Source of the DNA: Asticcacaulis sp. AC460
Lineage (GTDB): Bacteria; Pseudomonadota; Alphaproteobacteria; Caulobacterales; Caulobacteraceae
Reading direction: 5' to 3'
NCBI RefSeq assembly: GCF_000495795.1
Contig: NZ_AWGD01000035.1
Location: forward strand, 1-64,000
DNA: 64,000 bases
Shown here: positions 7,606 through 16,211 of the stretch, piece by piece
Numbering within the stretch: the stretch's first letter is position 1
How the letters are laid out: each line of letters opens with the position of its first letter
The notes under the pieces: generated by a model
What the model saw: only the letters and a program-made list of their open reading frames with translations
What the model was told of the DNA's origin: nothing
The model's database searches: none
Position numbers and translations under genes: made by a program

Positions 7606-10600
7606 CGGGTTATGTCGAACTGCAGGTCATGACCCATTTCTCCTTCCTGCGCGGCGCCAGCAGCCCGGAGGAGCTGTTCATCCGGGCTGCGGAACTGGGC
7701 ATCGACGCCCTGGGCGTGGTCGATCGCAACTCCCTGGCCGGCATCGTCCAGGCGCATAAATGGGCCAAGATCACCGGCGTGCGGCTGATCGTTGGCTGCC
7801 GGCTGGACCTGACGGACGGGACCTCGCTGCTGGTCTACCCGACCGACAAGACGGCCTATTCTCATCTGTGCCGCCTGCTATCCCTGGGCAAGGGCCGGGC
7901 CGGCAAGAACAGGTGCCATCTCGACTGGAGCGATGTCGAAACCTGGAACGCAGGTCTGATCGCCGTCCTGGTGCCCGACATGGCCGATGACACCTGCGCT
8001 GCGAACCTGCGCCGTCTGAAGACGGTTTTCGGCGACCGTGCCTATATGGCCCTGACCCTGCGCCGGCGTCCCAACGACGCTTTACGTCTGTATGAACTGT
8101 CGCAACAGGCGGATCACGCCGGCGTGCCGACCGTAGTGACCAACGATGTGCTGTACCATGACCGGTCGCGGCGCATCCTGCAGGACGTGGTGACCTGCAT
8201 TCGCCACAACTGCACCATCGACGAGGCCGGCTTCCGCCGCGAACGCCATGCCGACCGCTATCTCAAAACCCCGGACGAGATGGCACGGCTGTTCAAGGCC
8301 TACCCGGACGCTATTCTACGGGCGCGCGAAATTCTGGATCGCTGTCCGTTCGATATGGGGGAACTGGACTACCAGTATCCCGACGAAAAATCGCATCCCC
8401 ACCTGACGCCGCAGCAGACCCTGGAGAAATTTGTCCGGATGGGCTGTGAAACACGCTATCCCGAAGGTGTCCCGGTCAAGGTCGAAAAGCAGTTGCGCTT
8501 CGAACTCGATCTGATCGAGGAGATGGGCTACGCCAACTATTTCCTGACCGTCCACGACATCGTCTACTTTGCTCGGTCTCAGAAGATCCTGTGTCAGGGG
8601 CGCGGGTCGGCGGCCAACAGTTCGGTCTGTTACGTGCTGGGGATCACCGAACTGGACCCCGCCAAGTACGATTTGCTGTTCGCGCGTTTCCTGTCGAAGA
8701 ATCGCAACGAACCGCCGGACATCGATGTCGATTTCGAACACGCCAAGCGCGAGATCGTCATGCAGTGGGTGTTCGAGACCTATGGCCGCAACCATGCCGC
8801 CCTGGTCAGCGTCGTCAGCCGCTACCGCACACGCGGCGCTTTACGTGATGTCGGCCGGGCGTTGGGCCTGCCCGAGGACGTACTAAAAACCCTGTCGCAG
8901 CAGTATCGTCATTGGTCTACCGACGTCGATGAGAAGCACCTCGAAGGCCTGAACATCAAGCGCGATGCCCGCCGTATCCGCCTGACGATCGACTTGGCCA
9001 AGCAGTTGGTCAATGCGCCGCGCCACCTGTCGCAGCATCCCGGCGGCTTCGTGCTGACACGCCACCGGCTGGACGAACTGGCGGTGATCGAGCCGGCCGC
9101 CATGAAGAACCGTCAGGTCGTCGAATGGGATAAGGACGATATCGATGTGCTGAAATTCATGAAGGTCGACTGCCTGGCGTTGGGCATGCTGACCTGCATG
9201 AAAAAGAGCTTCGATATGCTGCTTGAGCATAAGGGTGTCGAGATGGCCATGGCCGGCATTCCGGCCGACGACAAGCCCACCTACGCCATGATCTGCAAGG
9301 CCGATACGATCGGCGTCTTCCAGATCGAAAGCCGGGCTCAGATGTCGATGCTGCCGCGCCTGCGGCCGGCCAATTTCTACGACATCGCCATCGAAGTCGC
9401 CATCGTCCGGCCGGGACCGATCCAGGGCGACATGGTTCACCCCTATCTGCGCCGTAAGCATGGTCTGGAGCCTATCGACTACCCCAATGACGCTGTGAAG
9501 GATATCCTGGGGCGGACCTTCGGCGTGCCGCTGTTTCAGGAACACGCCATGAAGGTGGCCGTGGTCTGCGCCGGCTTTACCGATGACGAGGCCGATCATG
9601 TCCGCCGCAGCCTGGCGACCTTCAAGCACACCGGCGGCGTGAAGAATTTTCGCGGCAAGATGTATGCCGGCATGATCGGGCGCGGCTACTCGCCGGAGTT
9701 TTCCGAACGGCTGATCAACCAACTGGAAGGCTTCGGTTCCTATGGCTTTCCGGAAAGCCATGCCATCTCGTTCGCCCTGATCGCCTATGCCTCGTCGTGG
9801 ATGAAGTGCCACCATCCCGACGTCTTTCTGTGTGCCCTGCTGAACTCCCAGCCCATGGGCTTCTATGCCCCGGCGCAACTGGTGCGTGACGCCCGCGAAC
9901 ACGGCGTCGATGTCCGGCCGGTCTGCGTCAATACCTCACGCTGGGACTGCAGCCTGGAAGGGACAGGCACGTCCGGAAAATTGGCTGTGCGGCTAGGCTT
10001 TCGTATGGTGAAAGGCATGTCCCAGGACGAGGCGGGGATATTGGTGGCGGCGCGCGAGGACCGCTACGGTTCTATCCGTGAAGTTTGGCTGAATAGCAGA
10101 TTGCCGGTTTCGACTCTGGTTACCCTGGCCGAAGCCGATGCGTTTTTCCCCTCCCTGGGTCAGTCACGGCGCGAGGCCCTGTGGGCGCTGAAGGGGATGC
10201 GCGACACGCGTCTGCCCTTGTTCGATGGCCCTGAAACCCATGAACCGGCTGTGGTGCTGAAAACCATGACGGCCGGCAGCGAAGTCGTCCAGGACTACGG
10301 CCATGTCGGCCTGTCCCTGCGCCTTCATCCGGTGAGCTTCCTGCGCGGCGAACTGACTGAACGCGGCATAGTCACCTGCAAAGACGCCAATGCCCGCAAG
10401 GACAAGAGCCACGCACTGGTCGCCGGCATGGTGCTGGTGCGGCAACGGCCAGGCACGGCCAAGGGCGTCACCTTCATGACGATCGAGGACGAGACCGGTA
10501 TCGTCAATGCGGTCATCTGGTCGAAACTGTACGAAGAACAGCGGCGGCTGATCCTGACTTCGCGCATGGTGGCGATCAGCGGCCAGATCCAGAAGGAGGG

Positions 10601-10814
10601 GGAGGTGGTGCATCTGGTGGCGCGGCGCCTGATCGATCTGTCGGAGCAGTTGGACAGTGTCAGTGAGCGCGAGGACGCCTTTCCCATGCCCTACAGCCGT
10701 GGCGACGAGTTCCGCCATGGCGAACCGGGGCCTGACCCGCGCACCTTGAAGCGCACCGGCAGCCGTGCCGCCCAGTCACCGGTCATTTTGGTGAAATCGC
10801 GGGACTTTCATTAG
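7602..10814 (+). CDS. dnaE2: Error-prone DNA polymerase III alpha subunit DnaE2
   Basis: 1070-residue C-family polymerase that performs translesion synthesis with ImuA and ImuB. The PHP domain begins at once (ELQVMTHFSFLRGASSPEEL). The palm holds the catalytic PDIDVDF at residues 372-378, preceded by GRGSAANSSVCYVLGI. FGVPLFQEHAMKVAV and ESHAISFALIAYASSWMKCHHPDVF follow in the usual order, and an OB-fold (GVTFMTIEDETGIVNAVIW) lies near residue 965. ATG 7602 overlaps the imuB stop by four bases; an upstream in-frame ATG at 7578 lies inside imuB and is not needed. Its expression should follow the LexA box at 5356. Confidence 0.95.
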   Translation: MTGYVELQVMTHFSFLRGASSPEELFIRAAELGIDALGVVDRNSLAGIVQAHKWAKITGVRLIVGCRLDLTDGTSLLVYPTDKTAYSHLCRLLSLGKGRAGKNRCHLDWSDVETWNAGLIAVLVPDMADDTCAANLRRLKTVFGDRAYMALTLRRRPNDALRLYELSQQADHAGVPTVVTNDVLYHDRSRRILQDVVTCIRHNCTIDEAGFRRERHADRYLKTPDEMARLFKAYPDAILRAREILDRCPFDMGELDYQYPDEKSHPHLTPQQTLEKFVRMGCETRYPEGVPVKVEKQLRFELDLIEEMGYANYFLTVHDIVYFARSQKILCQGRGSAANSSVCYVLGITELDPAKYDLLFARFLSKNRNEPPDIDVDFEHAKREIVMQWVFETYGRNHAALVSVVSRYRTRGALRDVGRALGLPEDVLKTLSQQYRHWSTDVDEKHLEGLNIKRDARRIRLTIDLAKQLVNAPRHLSQHPGGFVLTRHRLDELAVIEPAAMKNRQVVEWDKDDIDVLKFMKVDCLALGMLTCMKKSFDMLLEHKGVEMAMAGIPADDKPTYAMICKADTIGVFQIESRAQMSMLPRLRPANFYDIAIEVAIVRPGPIQGDMVHPYLRRKHGLEPIDYPNDAVKDILGRTFGVPLFQEHAMKVAVVCAGFTDDEADHVRRSLATFKHTGGVKNFRGKMYAGMIGRGYSPEFSERLINQLEGFGSYGFPESHAISFALIAYASSWMKCHHPDVFLCALLNSQPMGFYAPAQLVRDAREHGVDVRPVCVNTSRWDCSLEGTGTSGKLAVRLGFRMVKGMSQDEAGILVAAREDRYGSIREVWLNSRLPVSTLVTLAEADAFFPSLGQSRREALWALKGMRDTRLPLFDGPETHEPAVVLKTMTAGSEVVQDYGHVGLSLRLHPVSFLRGELTERGIVTCKDANARKDKSHALVAGMVLVRQRPGTAKGVTFMTIEDETGIVNAVIWSKLYEEQRRLILTSRMVAISGQIQKEGEVVHLVARRLIDLSEQLDSVSEREDAFPMPYSRGDEFRHGEPGPDPRTLKRTGSRAAQSPVILVKSRDFH

Positions 10815-10831
10815 AAAGCAGGCTTGCGGAG

Positions 10832-10880
10832 ATTACCAATACTATTATCCGCAAAATTTGCGGATAATAGTATTGGTAAT
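10832..10880. repeat. Perfect 24-bp-arm palindrome between dnaE2 and the Fic gene
   Basis: Two perfectly complementary 24-base arms (10832-10855 and 10857-10880) flank one central base. The arms read ATTACCAATACTATTATCC followed by GCAAA, and the mirror image. A second pair, TGCGGAGATTA at 10825-10835 and its complement at 10899-10909, nests around it. The palindrome is AT-rich, unlike the flanking DNA, and lacks a T-run, so it is not a normal terminator. It could be an operator array, a cruciform, or the scar of a mobile or toxin-antitoxin-type unit. Confidence 0.8.
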
Positions 10881-10909
10881 ATACAGGTCTGTATGTCATA
10901 ATCTCCGCA
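10873..10909 (+). promoter_or_regulatory. Candidate promoter and operator of the Fic gene
   Basis: TTGGTA (10873-10878) and CATAAT (10897-10902) are spaced by 18 bases and could be -35 and -10. Between them lies a perfect dyad ATACAG-GT-CTGTAT (10881-10894). An arm of the outer inverted repeat (TAATCTCCGCA) covers the -10. This arrangement suits repression by a DNA-binding protein, perhaps the winged-helix tail of the Fic protein itself. Confidence 0.4.
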
Positions 10910-10924
10910 TATGGTGCAGAGGTT

Positions 10925-12040
10925 ATGACGTACATACACGAACTTAAGGAATGGCCGAATTTCACTTGGGAGAGAGGCTATCTGAATCAACGTCTCGCTG
11001 ACGTTAGATACAGACAGGGACGACTTATTGGTCGAATGCAAAATGCCGGTTTTCGCCTCAAGGCGAACGCCGTGTTACATACCTTGACGGAAGACGTGGT
11101 CAAGTCGAGCGATATAGAAGGTGAGTATCTGGACAAGGATCAGGTGCGTTCCTCCATAGCCCGCAGGCTAGGCATGGACATAGCCGGCCTCATTCCATCC
11201 GAGAGACACGTTGACGGTGTCGTCGAAATGATGCTCGACGCGACGCAAAATTATGCGCAGCCCCTGACAGAGTCGCGCTTACTCGGTTGGCATTCGGCTC
11301 TTTTCCCCACTGGACACAGCGGGATGTCGAAAATCGTCGTTGGCGCCTGGCGTGACGACGCCAATGGTCCCATGCAGGTGGTTTCGGGTCCCATCGGCCG
11401 CGAGCATGTCCATTTTCAAGCGCCGGATGCAGATCGTCTTACCGCGGAAATGCGCGCCTTTCTCATCTGGTTCGAGAGGGAGAAGGATGTTGACTCGGTT
11501 CTGGCAGCCGGTCTCGCCCATCTCTGGTTCGTCACCGTCCATCCCTTCGAGGACGGTAATGGACGAATAGCTCGGGCCATTGCCGACATGATGCTGGCGC
11601 GATCAGAGGGCAGTGCGCAACGCTTCTATAGTATGTCGTCGCAGATTCGTTCCGACCGGAAACACTATTACGACATGCTGGAAAAGACGCAGCGCAGCGA
11701 TATGGACATAACAGATTGGCTGCTGTGGTTTCTGAATTGCCTCGCACGTGCGATTGATCTGGCGGATACGACCTTAAGCGCTGTCATGAGCAAAGCGCAT
11801 TTCTGGCAAGTCGCCAGAGATCATTCCCTCAACGACCGGCAGCGACAGATGCTGAACCGTCTCCTGGATGGGTTTGAAGGAAAGTTGACTTCGTCTAAGT
11901 GGGCGAAGCTGACGAAAAGCTCTCAGGACACCGCCAACCGGGATATCGATGATTTGATCCGCAAAGGGATGCTCAGACGCGGCGAAGCCGGTGGGCGCAG
12001 TACCAGTTATGATCTGGTTCTCCCTGCAGAGTCAGAATAG
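10925..12040 (+). CDS. Fic family protein (DUF4172 N-terminus, C-terminal winged helix)
   Basis: 371-residue Fic enzyme. The complete catalytic motif HPFEDGNGRIAR occupies residues 206-217, so AMP or another nucleotide could be transferred to a target protein. An inhibitory motif S61-S-D-I-E65 lies in an N-terminal helix, which places it among class II, self-inhibited Fic proteins. The start MTYIHELKEWPNFTW is typical of the DUF4172 subgroup. The C-terminal about 70 residues (SKWAKLTKSSQDTANRDIDDLIRKGML) look like a winged helix. Base composition is lower in GC than its neighbours, and it lies alone behind a large palindrome, which suggests transfer. Targets are unknown; a de-AMPylating role is also possible. 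Confidence 0.9.
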   Translation: MTYIHELKEWPNFTWERGYLNQRLADVRYRQGRLIGRMQNAGFRLKANAVLHTLTEDVVKSSDIEGEYLDKDQVRSSIARRLGMDIAGLIPSERHVDGVVEMMLDATQNYAQPLTESRLLGWHSALFPTGHSGMSKIVVGAWRDDANGPMQVVSGPIGREHVHFQAPDADRLTAEMRAFLIWFEREKDVDSVLAAGLAHLWFVTVHPFEDGNGRIARAIADMMLARSEGSAQRFYSMSSQIRSDRKHYYDMLEKTQRSDMDITDWLLWFLNCLARAIDLADTTLSAVMSKAHFWQVARDHSLNDRQRQMLNRLLDGFEGKLTSSKWAKLTKSSQDTANRDIDDLIRKGMLRRGEAGGRSTSYDLVLPAESE

Positions 12041-12046
12041 CCGGTC

Positions 12047-12526
12047 TCACACATAGGGTGACGCATCACGCTTTAATCGGCGCAGGCAGAAGGTCGAGCG
12101 GGCGTGGCGGATGCCGGGGAACTTCAGCAGGCGTTTGCGCAGGAAAGCCTCGTAATCCTCGGTGTCCTCGACCGCGGCGATGATGACATAGTCGTATTCG
12201 CCCGTCGTTAGATAGGCGTCGGTCACTTCCGGCTGTTGCGCCAGATGGCGAGAGAAGGCCTCGATCTTCTCGTCATCGTGCTGTTCCAGATTGATTTCGA
12301 TGATCACCGACAAAGGCCGGCCGATCTTTTCGGCATCCAGCAACGCGACATAGCCCGAAATCACCCCGGCCTCTTCCATCCGCTTGATCCGCGACCAGCA
12401 TGGCGTCTGGGACAACCCGACCTTGTCGGCTATGTCCTGTGTGGTAAGGTGGGCGTTCTCGCGCAACAGGCGAAGTATGCGCCGGTCGGTATCGTCCAGC
12501 ACCTGGACGGGTTTGCTACGTTTCAT
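12047..12526 (-). CDS. Lrp/AsnC family transcriptional regulator
   Basis: 159 residues from the ATG at 12524-12526 (MKRSKPVQVLDDTDRRIL). A longer start at 12571 adds 15 residues unlike the family. The HTH spans TTQDIADKVGLSQTPCWSRIKRME (about residues 29-52). The C-terminal RAM ligand-binding domain includes VTDAYLTTGEYDYVIIAAVEDTEDYEAFL. Lrp/AsnC proteins sense amino acids and form octamers. The gene is divergent from the indolepyruvate oxidoreductase/valine operon, with about 235 bases between starts, so it is the natural candidate regulator of that operon, responding to aromatic or branched-chain amino acids. That pairing is inference. Confidence 0.92.
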   Translation of the reverse strand: MKRSKPVQVLDDTDRRILRLLRENAHLTTQDIADKVGLSQTPCWSRIKRMEEAGVISGYVALLDAEKIGRPLSVIIEINLEQHDDEKIEAFSRHLAQQPEVTDAYLTTGEYDYVIIAAVEDTEDYEAFLRKRLLKFPGIRHARSTFCLRRLKRDASPYV

Positions 12527-12666
12527 TGCCTTTTGTGCCCTGCAGCAGAATTTTCTTTCGTATGTGCGCATTATCGCAGAATTCTATTCGCTTCACCAGC
12601 GGTTTGCAGGCCGCAGTTCGGAAGCACATTCTTGCGGAACGGGTCTAGTATCGACGGAAACGACGA

Positions 12667-12710
12667 GCGCAATCCGACAAAGTGGTCACCACTTTTCGGA
12701 TAAATTGCGC
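12667..12710. repeat. Palindromic intergenic element, copy 1
   Basis: Outer arms GCGCAAT (12667-12673) and ATTGCGC (12704-12710) enclose an inner hairpin with AAAGTGGT-C-ACCACTTT at its core, followed by an unpaired GATAA. A second element at 57826-57872 has the same plan and the same right side CCACTTTT(C/T)GGATAA with different outer arms. It lies between the Lrp gene and the indolepyruvate oxidoreductase gene, about 50 bases before the latter start. It resembles palindromic elements common between genes in Rhizobiales. Confidence 0.75.
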
Positions 12711-12761
12711 GACCACTAAAAATGACCGTTCGAAGAGCGGTCGGATACAGGGACATATCGG

Positions 12762-15700
12762 ATGCGCGCGCAGGTTACCCTTGCCGACAAGTATGAGCTG
12801 GACTCCGGCCGCGCCTTCATGACTGGGGTTCAGGCCCTGGTCCGTCTGCCCATGCTGATCCGTGATCGCGACCGCAAGGCCGGCCTCAACACGGCCGGTT
12901 TCATTTCCGGCTATCGCGGCTCGCCGCTGGGCACCTACGACATGCAACTGTCCAGCGCCCAGAAGCTGCTCGACGCGCACGACATCGTCGTTCAGCGCGG
13001 TATCAACGAAGACCTCGGCGCCACGGCAGTATGGGGCACGCAACACGTTCCTTTGTTCCAGGGCGCCAAAAAAGACGGCGTCTTCGGCCTATGGTACGGC
13101 AAGGGGCCCGGTGTCGACCGCACCGGCGATGTCTTCAAACACGCCAACCTGGCCGGCACCTCGCAATATGGCGGCGTCTTGGCCTTGGCAGGCGACGATC
13201 ACAGCTGTAAATCCTCGACCCTGGCCAACCAGTCCGAGTTCGCCTTTCTCGATGCCGAAATGCCGACCCTGGCGCCGGCGACGATCGATGAGGTCATCGA
13301 TTTCGGCATGAAGGGCATCGCCCTGTCGCGTTATTCCGGCTGTTGGATCGGACTGAAAACCATCGCCGACCTGATGGATGCCTCGACCTCGGCGCATATC
13401 GATCCTGAGCGCTACACCACCGTCATCCCGGACTTTGACTTGCCAGAAGGCGGTCTGAACATCCGTTTGAACGATCCGCCGGAAGCCAAGGAAATAAGGC
13501 ATCGCCACTTCCGCCTGCCGGCGGCCCAGGCCTTTGCTCGCGCCAACAACATCGACCGCATTGTCAGCGATTCGTCGCGCCCGCGCCTCGGCATTGCCGC
13601 CACCGGCAAGGGGTTTTTACATGTGTTGGACGCGCTGCGGCTGTTGGACATCGGCGATGCCGAAGCCCGCGACCTCGGCCTGCGCCTGTGGAAAATCGGT
13701 CTGGTGTGGCCGCTGGATCCCGTCGCCGCGACCGCTTTCGCGGATGGTCTCGAATCCGTCCTGGTCGTGGAGGAACGCCGCAACCTGATCGAATACCAGC
13801 TGCGCGACGTCCTCTATATCCTGCCGGACGGCCGCCGTCCGCGCATCCTGGGCAAGCACGATGCTGCCGGCAAGCCGCTGGTTCGCGACACCCTGGACCT
13901 CGATACCGGCCACGTTGCCCTGGCCCTGTTCGACAGTCTGCCCGAGGCCGCGCGCACCGAAGCTCGCACCGCCATCGCTGACCGCCTGCGCCGCCAGTCG
14001 GAGGTCAAGAACAACGTCGTGCAACTGCATACGCGCAAGCCCTTCTTCTGCGCCGGCTGCCCGCACAACACCTCGACCACCGTGCCGGAAGGCTCGCGCG
14101 CCACGGCCGGGATTGGCTGCCACTACATGGTGCAGTTCATGCCGAGCCGGAATTCGGAAATCTGCACCCATATGGGCGGGGAGGGCGTCACCTGGGTCGG
14201 CCAGGCGCCGTTCACCGAAGAGAACCACATCTTCGCCAACCTGGGCGACGGTACCTATTTCCATTCAGGTTTGCTGGCCATCCGTCAGGCGGTCGCCGCC
14301 GGCGTCAACATGACCTACAAAATCCTGTATAACGACGCGGTCGCCATGACCGGTGGCCAGCATGTCGATGGTCAACTGCATCCGGTCACCGTGGCGCAAC
14401 AGGTCGCTGCCGAAGGCGTCACGCGCATCATGATGGTGTCGGACAATCCTGACCGTTGGCGCGGCCATCCCAAGATGCCGGCCAAGGTCAGCTTCTGGCA
14501 CCGCGACGACATGCCGGTCGCCGAAGAAGAACTGCGCAACACGCCGGGCACCACGGTGCTGATCTACGACCAGATGTGCGCCACCGAATTGCGCCGTCGC
14601 CGCAAGCGCGGCCTGGCGCCCAAGGCCAAGGAGCGCATCTTCATCAACTCCGCCGTCTGCGAAGGCTGCGGCGATTGTTCTGCCAAGTCGAACTGTATCG
14701 CCGTTGGCCCCAAGGAAACGGACCTCGGCCGCAAGCGCGAAATCGATCAGTCTGCGTGCAATATCGACACCAGCTGCGTCAAGGGTTTCTGCCCGTCCTT
14801 CGTTTCGCTGGACGGCGCGCAGCTCAAGAAGGCCCAGGTTTCCGATATCGATGTGATCATCGCCGATTTGCCGGAGATCACCCCACCGCAGGTGTCGGCT
14901 GAACCGTACAATGTCCTGTTGACCGGGATTGGCGGGCTGGGCGTGACCTCGCTCAGCGCCATGGTCGGCATGGCGGCGCACCTCGACGCCATCGAAGTCC
15001 TGGCGGTCGACCAGATCGGCCTGGCGCAACGCGGCGGCGCCGTCGACGCCCATATCCGCCTGGCCGCGCCGGGCGTCATGCTGCCCGGCGGTCGCATCCC
15101 GTTCGCCGAAGCCGATGTGCTGATCGCCGCCGACATGGTCACGGCGCACGGCAAGGCGTGTTTGCCGCTGATGGACGCCGGGCGCACCAAGGGTTTCCTC
15201 AACTCGGCCCTGACCCCGACGGCGGAATTCACCCTGAACACCGAGACGAAGTTCGACAGCATCGCCATGCTGCGCCGGGTGCGCCAAGCAACGCGCGATC
15301 TGAACGCCTTCGATGCTGCCGGCCTGTCGCGCAAATATCTCGGCGATGCCGTCTATACGATCATGGTCGTGCTGGGCGCCGCCTGGCAGGCCGGCACCGT
15401 GCCGCTCAGCCGCGCCGCCATCGAAAAGGCGATCGAGCTGAACGGCGCCGAGGTCAAGGCCAACCTGCGTGCCTTCGCGCTGGGCCGCGCCTGGGTGGCG
15501 GGCCGCCTCAACACTTCGCAAAAAGAAGAAGTGTTGTTCGGCCTCGATACCTTCATCGCGGCGCGGATGAAAGACCTGGAAGCCTACCAGGACGAAGCCT
15601 ATGCCCGCGACTATCGCGCCTTGGTCGACATCGCCCGCAAGGCCGAGGCGAAGTTCGGCACCACTACCTTTACCGAGGCGGTCGCCCGCAATGCCTTCAA

Positions 15701-16211
15701 GGTGAAAGCCTACAAGGACGAGTACGAGGTGGCGCGGCTCTATCTCGACCCGGCGTTCCGCGCGCAACTGGAAGCCCAGTTTGAAAACCCCGACAAGGTC
15801 AGCGTCTTCCTGGCGCCGCCCTTGTTCGGCGAAAAGGACGCGCACACCGGACTTCCCAAAAAGCGGAAGTTTGGCCCGTGGATCTTCAAGGCCTTTGCTG
15901 TCCTGTCGGCGATGAAGGGTTTGCGCGGTTCGGCGCTGGACATCTTCGGCTACAGCGACGAACGCCGCATGGAGCGCCGGTTGATCGTCGACTATGCGCA
16001 ACTGATCAACCGTCTGGCGCGCGATCTGGCGCCGCATAATTTCGACGCCGCCCTGGCCCTGGCGCGACTGCCGGCGGACATCCGCGGCTTCGGCCACATC
16101 AAACAGGCCAGTCACGACAAGGCCCGAACCCAATGGACCGAACTGCTGACGCAGTTCGAGACCGCCCAACCCCTCAAGGCCCAACCCCTCAAGGACTTAG
16201 TACATGTTTGA
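12762..16211 (+). CDS. Indolepyruvate ferredoxin oxidoreductase family protein (fused alpha-beta, 2-oxoacid oxidoreductase)
   Basis: 1149-residue TPP and iron-sulfur enzyme of the IorA/IorB fusion type, which oxidatively decarboxylates 2-oxoacids to acyl-CoA with ferredoxin as acceptor. The N-terminal pyrimidine-binding domain begins AGFISGYRGSPLGTYDM. FCAGCPHNTST is near residue 430 and the TPP motif GDGT...NDAVAMTGGQ spans about 496-530. A ferredoxin-like cluster region CEGCGDC...CVKGFCPSF starts near 632. The gamma-type domain NVLLTGIGGLGVTSL starts near 716, and a DUF6537-type tail follows. Family substrates are aryl pyruvates, but in this operon branched-chain 2-oxoacids are also plausible. 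The C-terminus holds a 15-base tandem duplication (16164-16193). The stop overlaps the next start by 8 bases. Confidence 0.92.
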   Translation: MRAQVTLADKYELDSGRAFMTGVQALVRLPMLIRDRDRKAGLNTAGFISGYRGSPLGTYDMQLSSAQKLLDAHDIVVQRGINEDLGATAVWGTQHVPLFQGAKKDGVFGLWYGKGPGVDRTGDVFKHANLAGTSQYGGVLALAGDDHSCKSSTLANQSEFAFLDAEMPTLAPATIDEVIDFGMKGIALSRYSGCWIGLKTIADLMDASTSAHIDPERYTTVIPDFDLPEGGLNIRLNDPPEAKEIRHRHFRLPAAQAFARANNIDRIVSDSSRPRLGIAATGKGFLHVLDALRLLDIGDAEARDLGLRLWKIGLVWPLDPVAATAFADGLESVLVVEERRNLIEYQLRDVLYILPDGRRPRILGKHDAAGKPLVRDTLDLDTGHVALALFDSLPEAARTEARTAIADRLRRQSEVKNNVVQLHTRKPFFCAGCPHNTSTTVPEGSRATAGIGCHYMVQFMPSRNSEICTHMGGEGVTWVGQAPFTEENHIFANLGDGTYFHSGLLAIRQAVAAGVNMTYKILYNDAVAMTGGQHVDGQLHPVTVAQQVAAEGVTRIMMVSDNPDRWRGHPKMPAKVSFWHRDDMPVAEEELRNTPGTTVLIYDQMCATELRRRRKRGLAPKAKERIFINSAVCEGCGDCSAKSNCIAVGPKETDLGRKREIDQSACNIDTSCVKGFCPSFVSLDGAQLKKAQVSDIDVIIADLPEITPPQVSAEPYNVLLTGIGGLGVTSLSAMVGMAAHLDAIEVLAVDQIGLAQRGGAVDAHIRLAAPGVMLPGGRIPFAEADVLIAADMVTAHGKACLPLMDAGRTKGFLNSALTPTAEFTLNTETKFDSIAMLRRVRQATRDLNAFDAAGLSRKYLGDAVYTIMVVLGAAWQAGTVPLSRAAIEKAIELNGAEVKANLRAFALGRAWVAGRLNTSQKEEVLFGLDTFIAARMKDLEAYQDEAYARDYRALVDIARKAEAKFGTTTFTEAVARNAFKVKAYKDEYEVARLYLDPAFRAQLEAQFENPDKVSVFLAPPLFGEKDAHTGLPKKRKFGPWIFKAFAVLSAMKGLRGSALDIFGYSDERRMERRLIVDYAQLINRLARDLAPHNFDAALALARLPADIRGFGHIKQASHDKARTQWTELLTQFETAQPLKAQPLKDLVHV

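Noticed and set aside
10832-10880. Reading the large palindrome as the dnaE2 terminator
   Set aside because: The stem is AT-rich with no GC clamp and no T-run after it; an operator or repeat fits better.
14265-16184. A 639-codon minus-strand frame opposite the oxidoreductase
   Set aside because: It lies wholly within a well-supported gene with TPP, cluster and gamma-domain motifs in the right frame.
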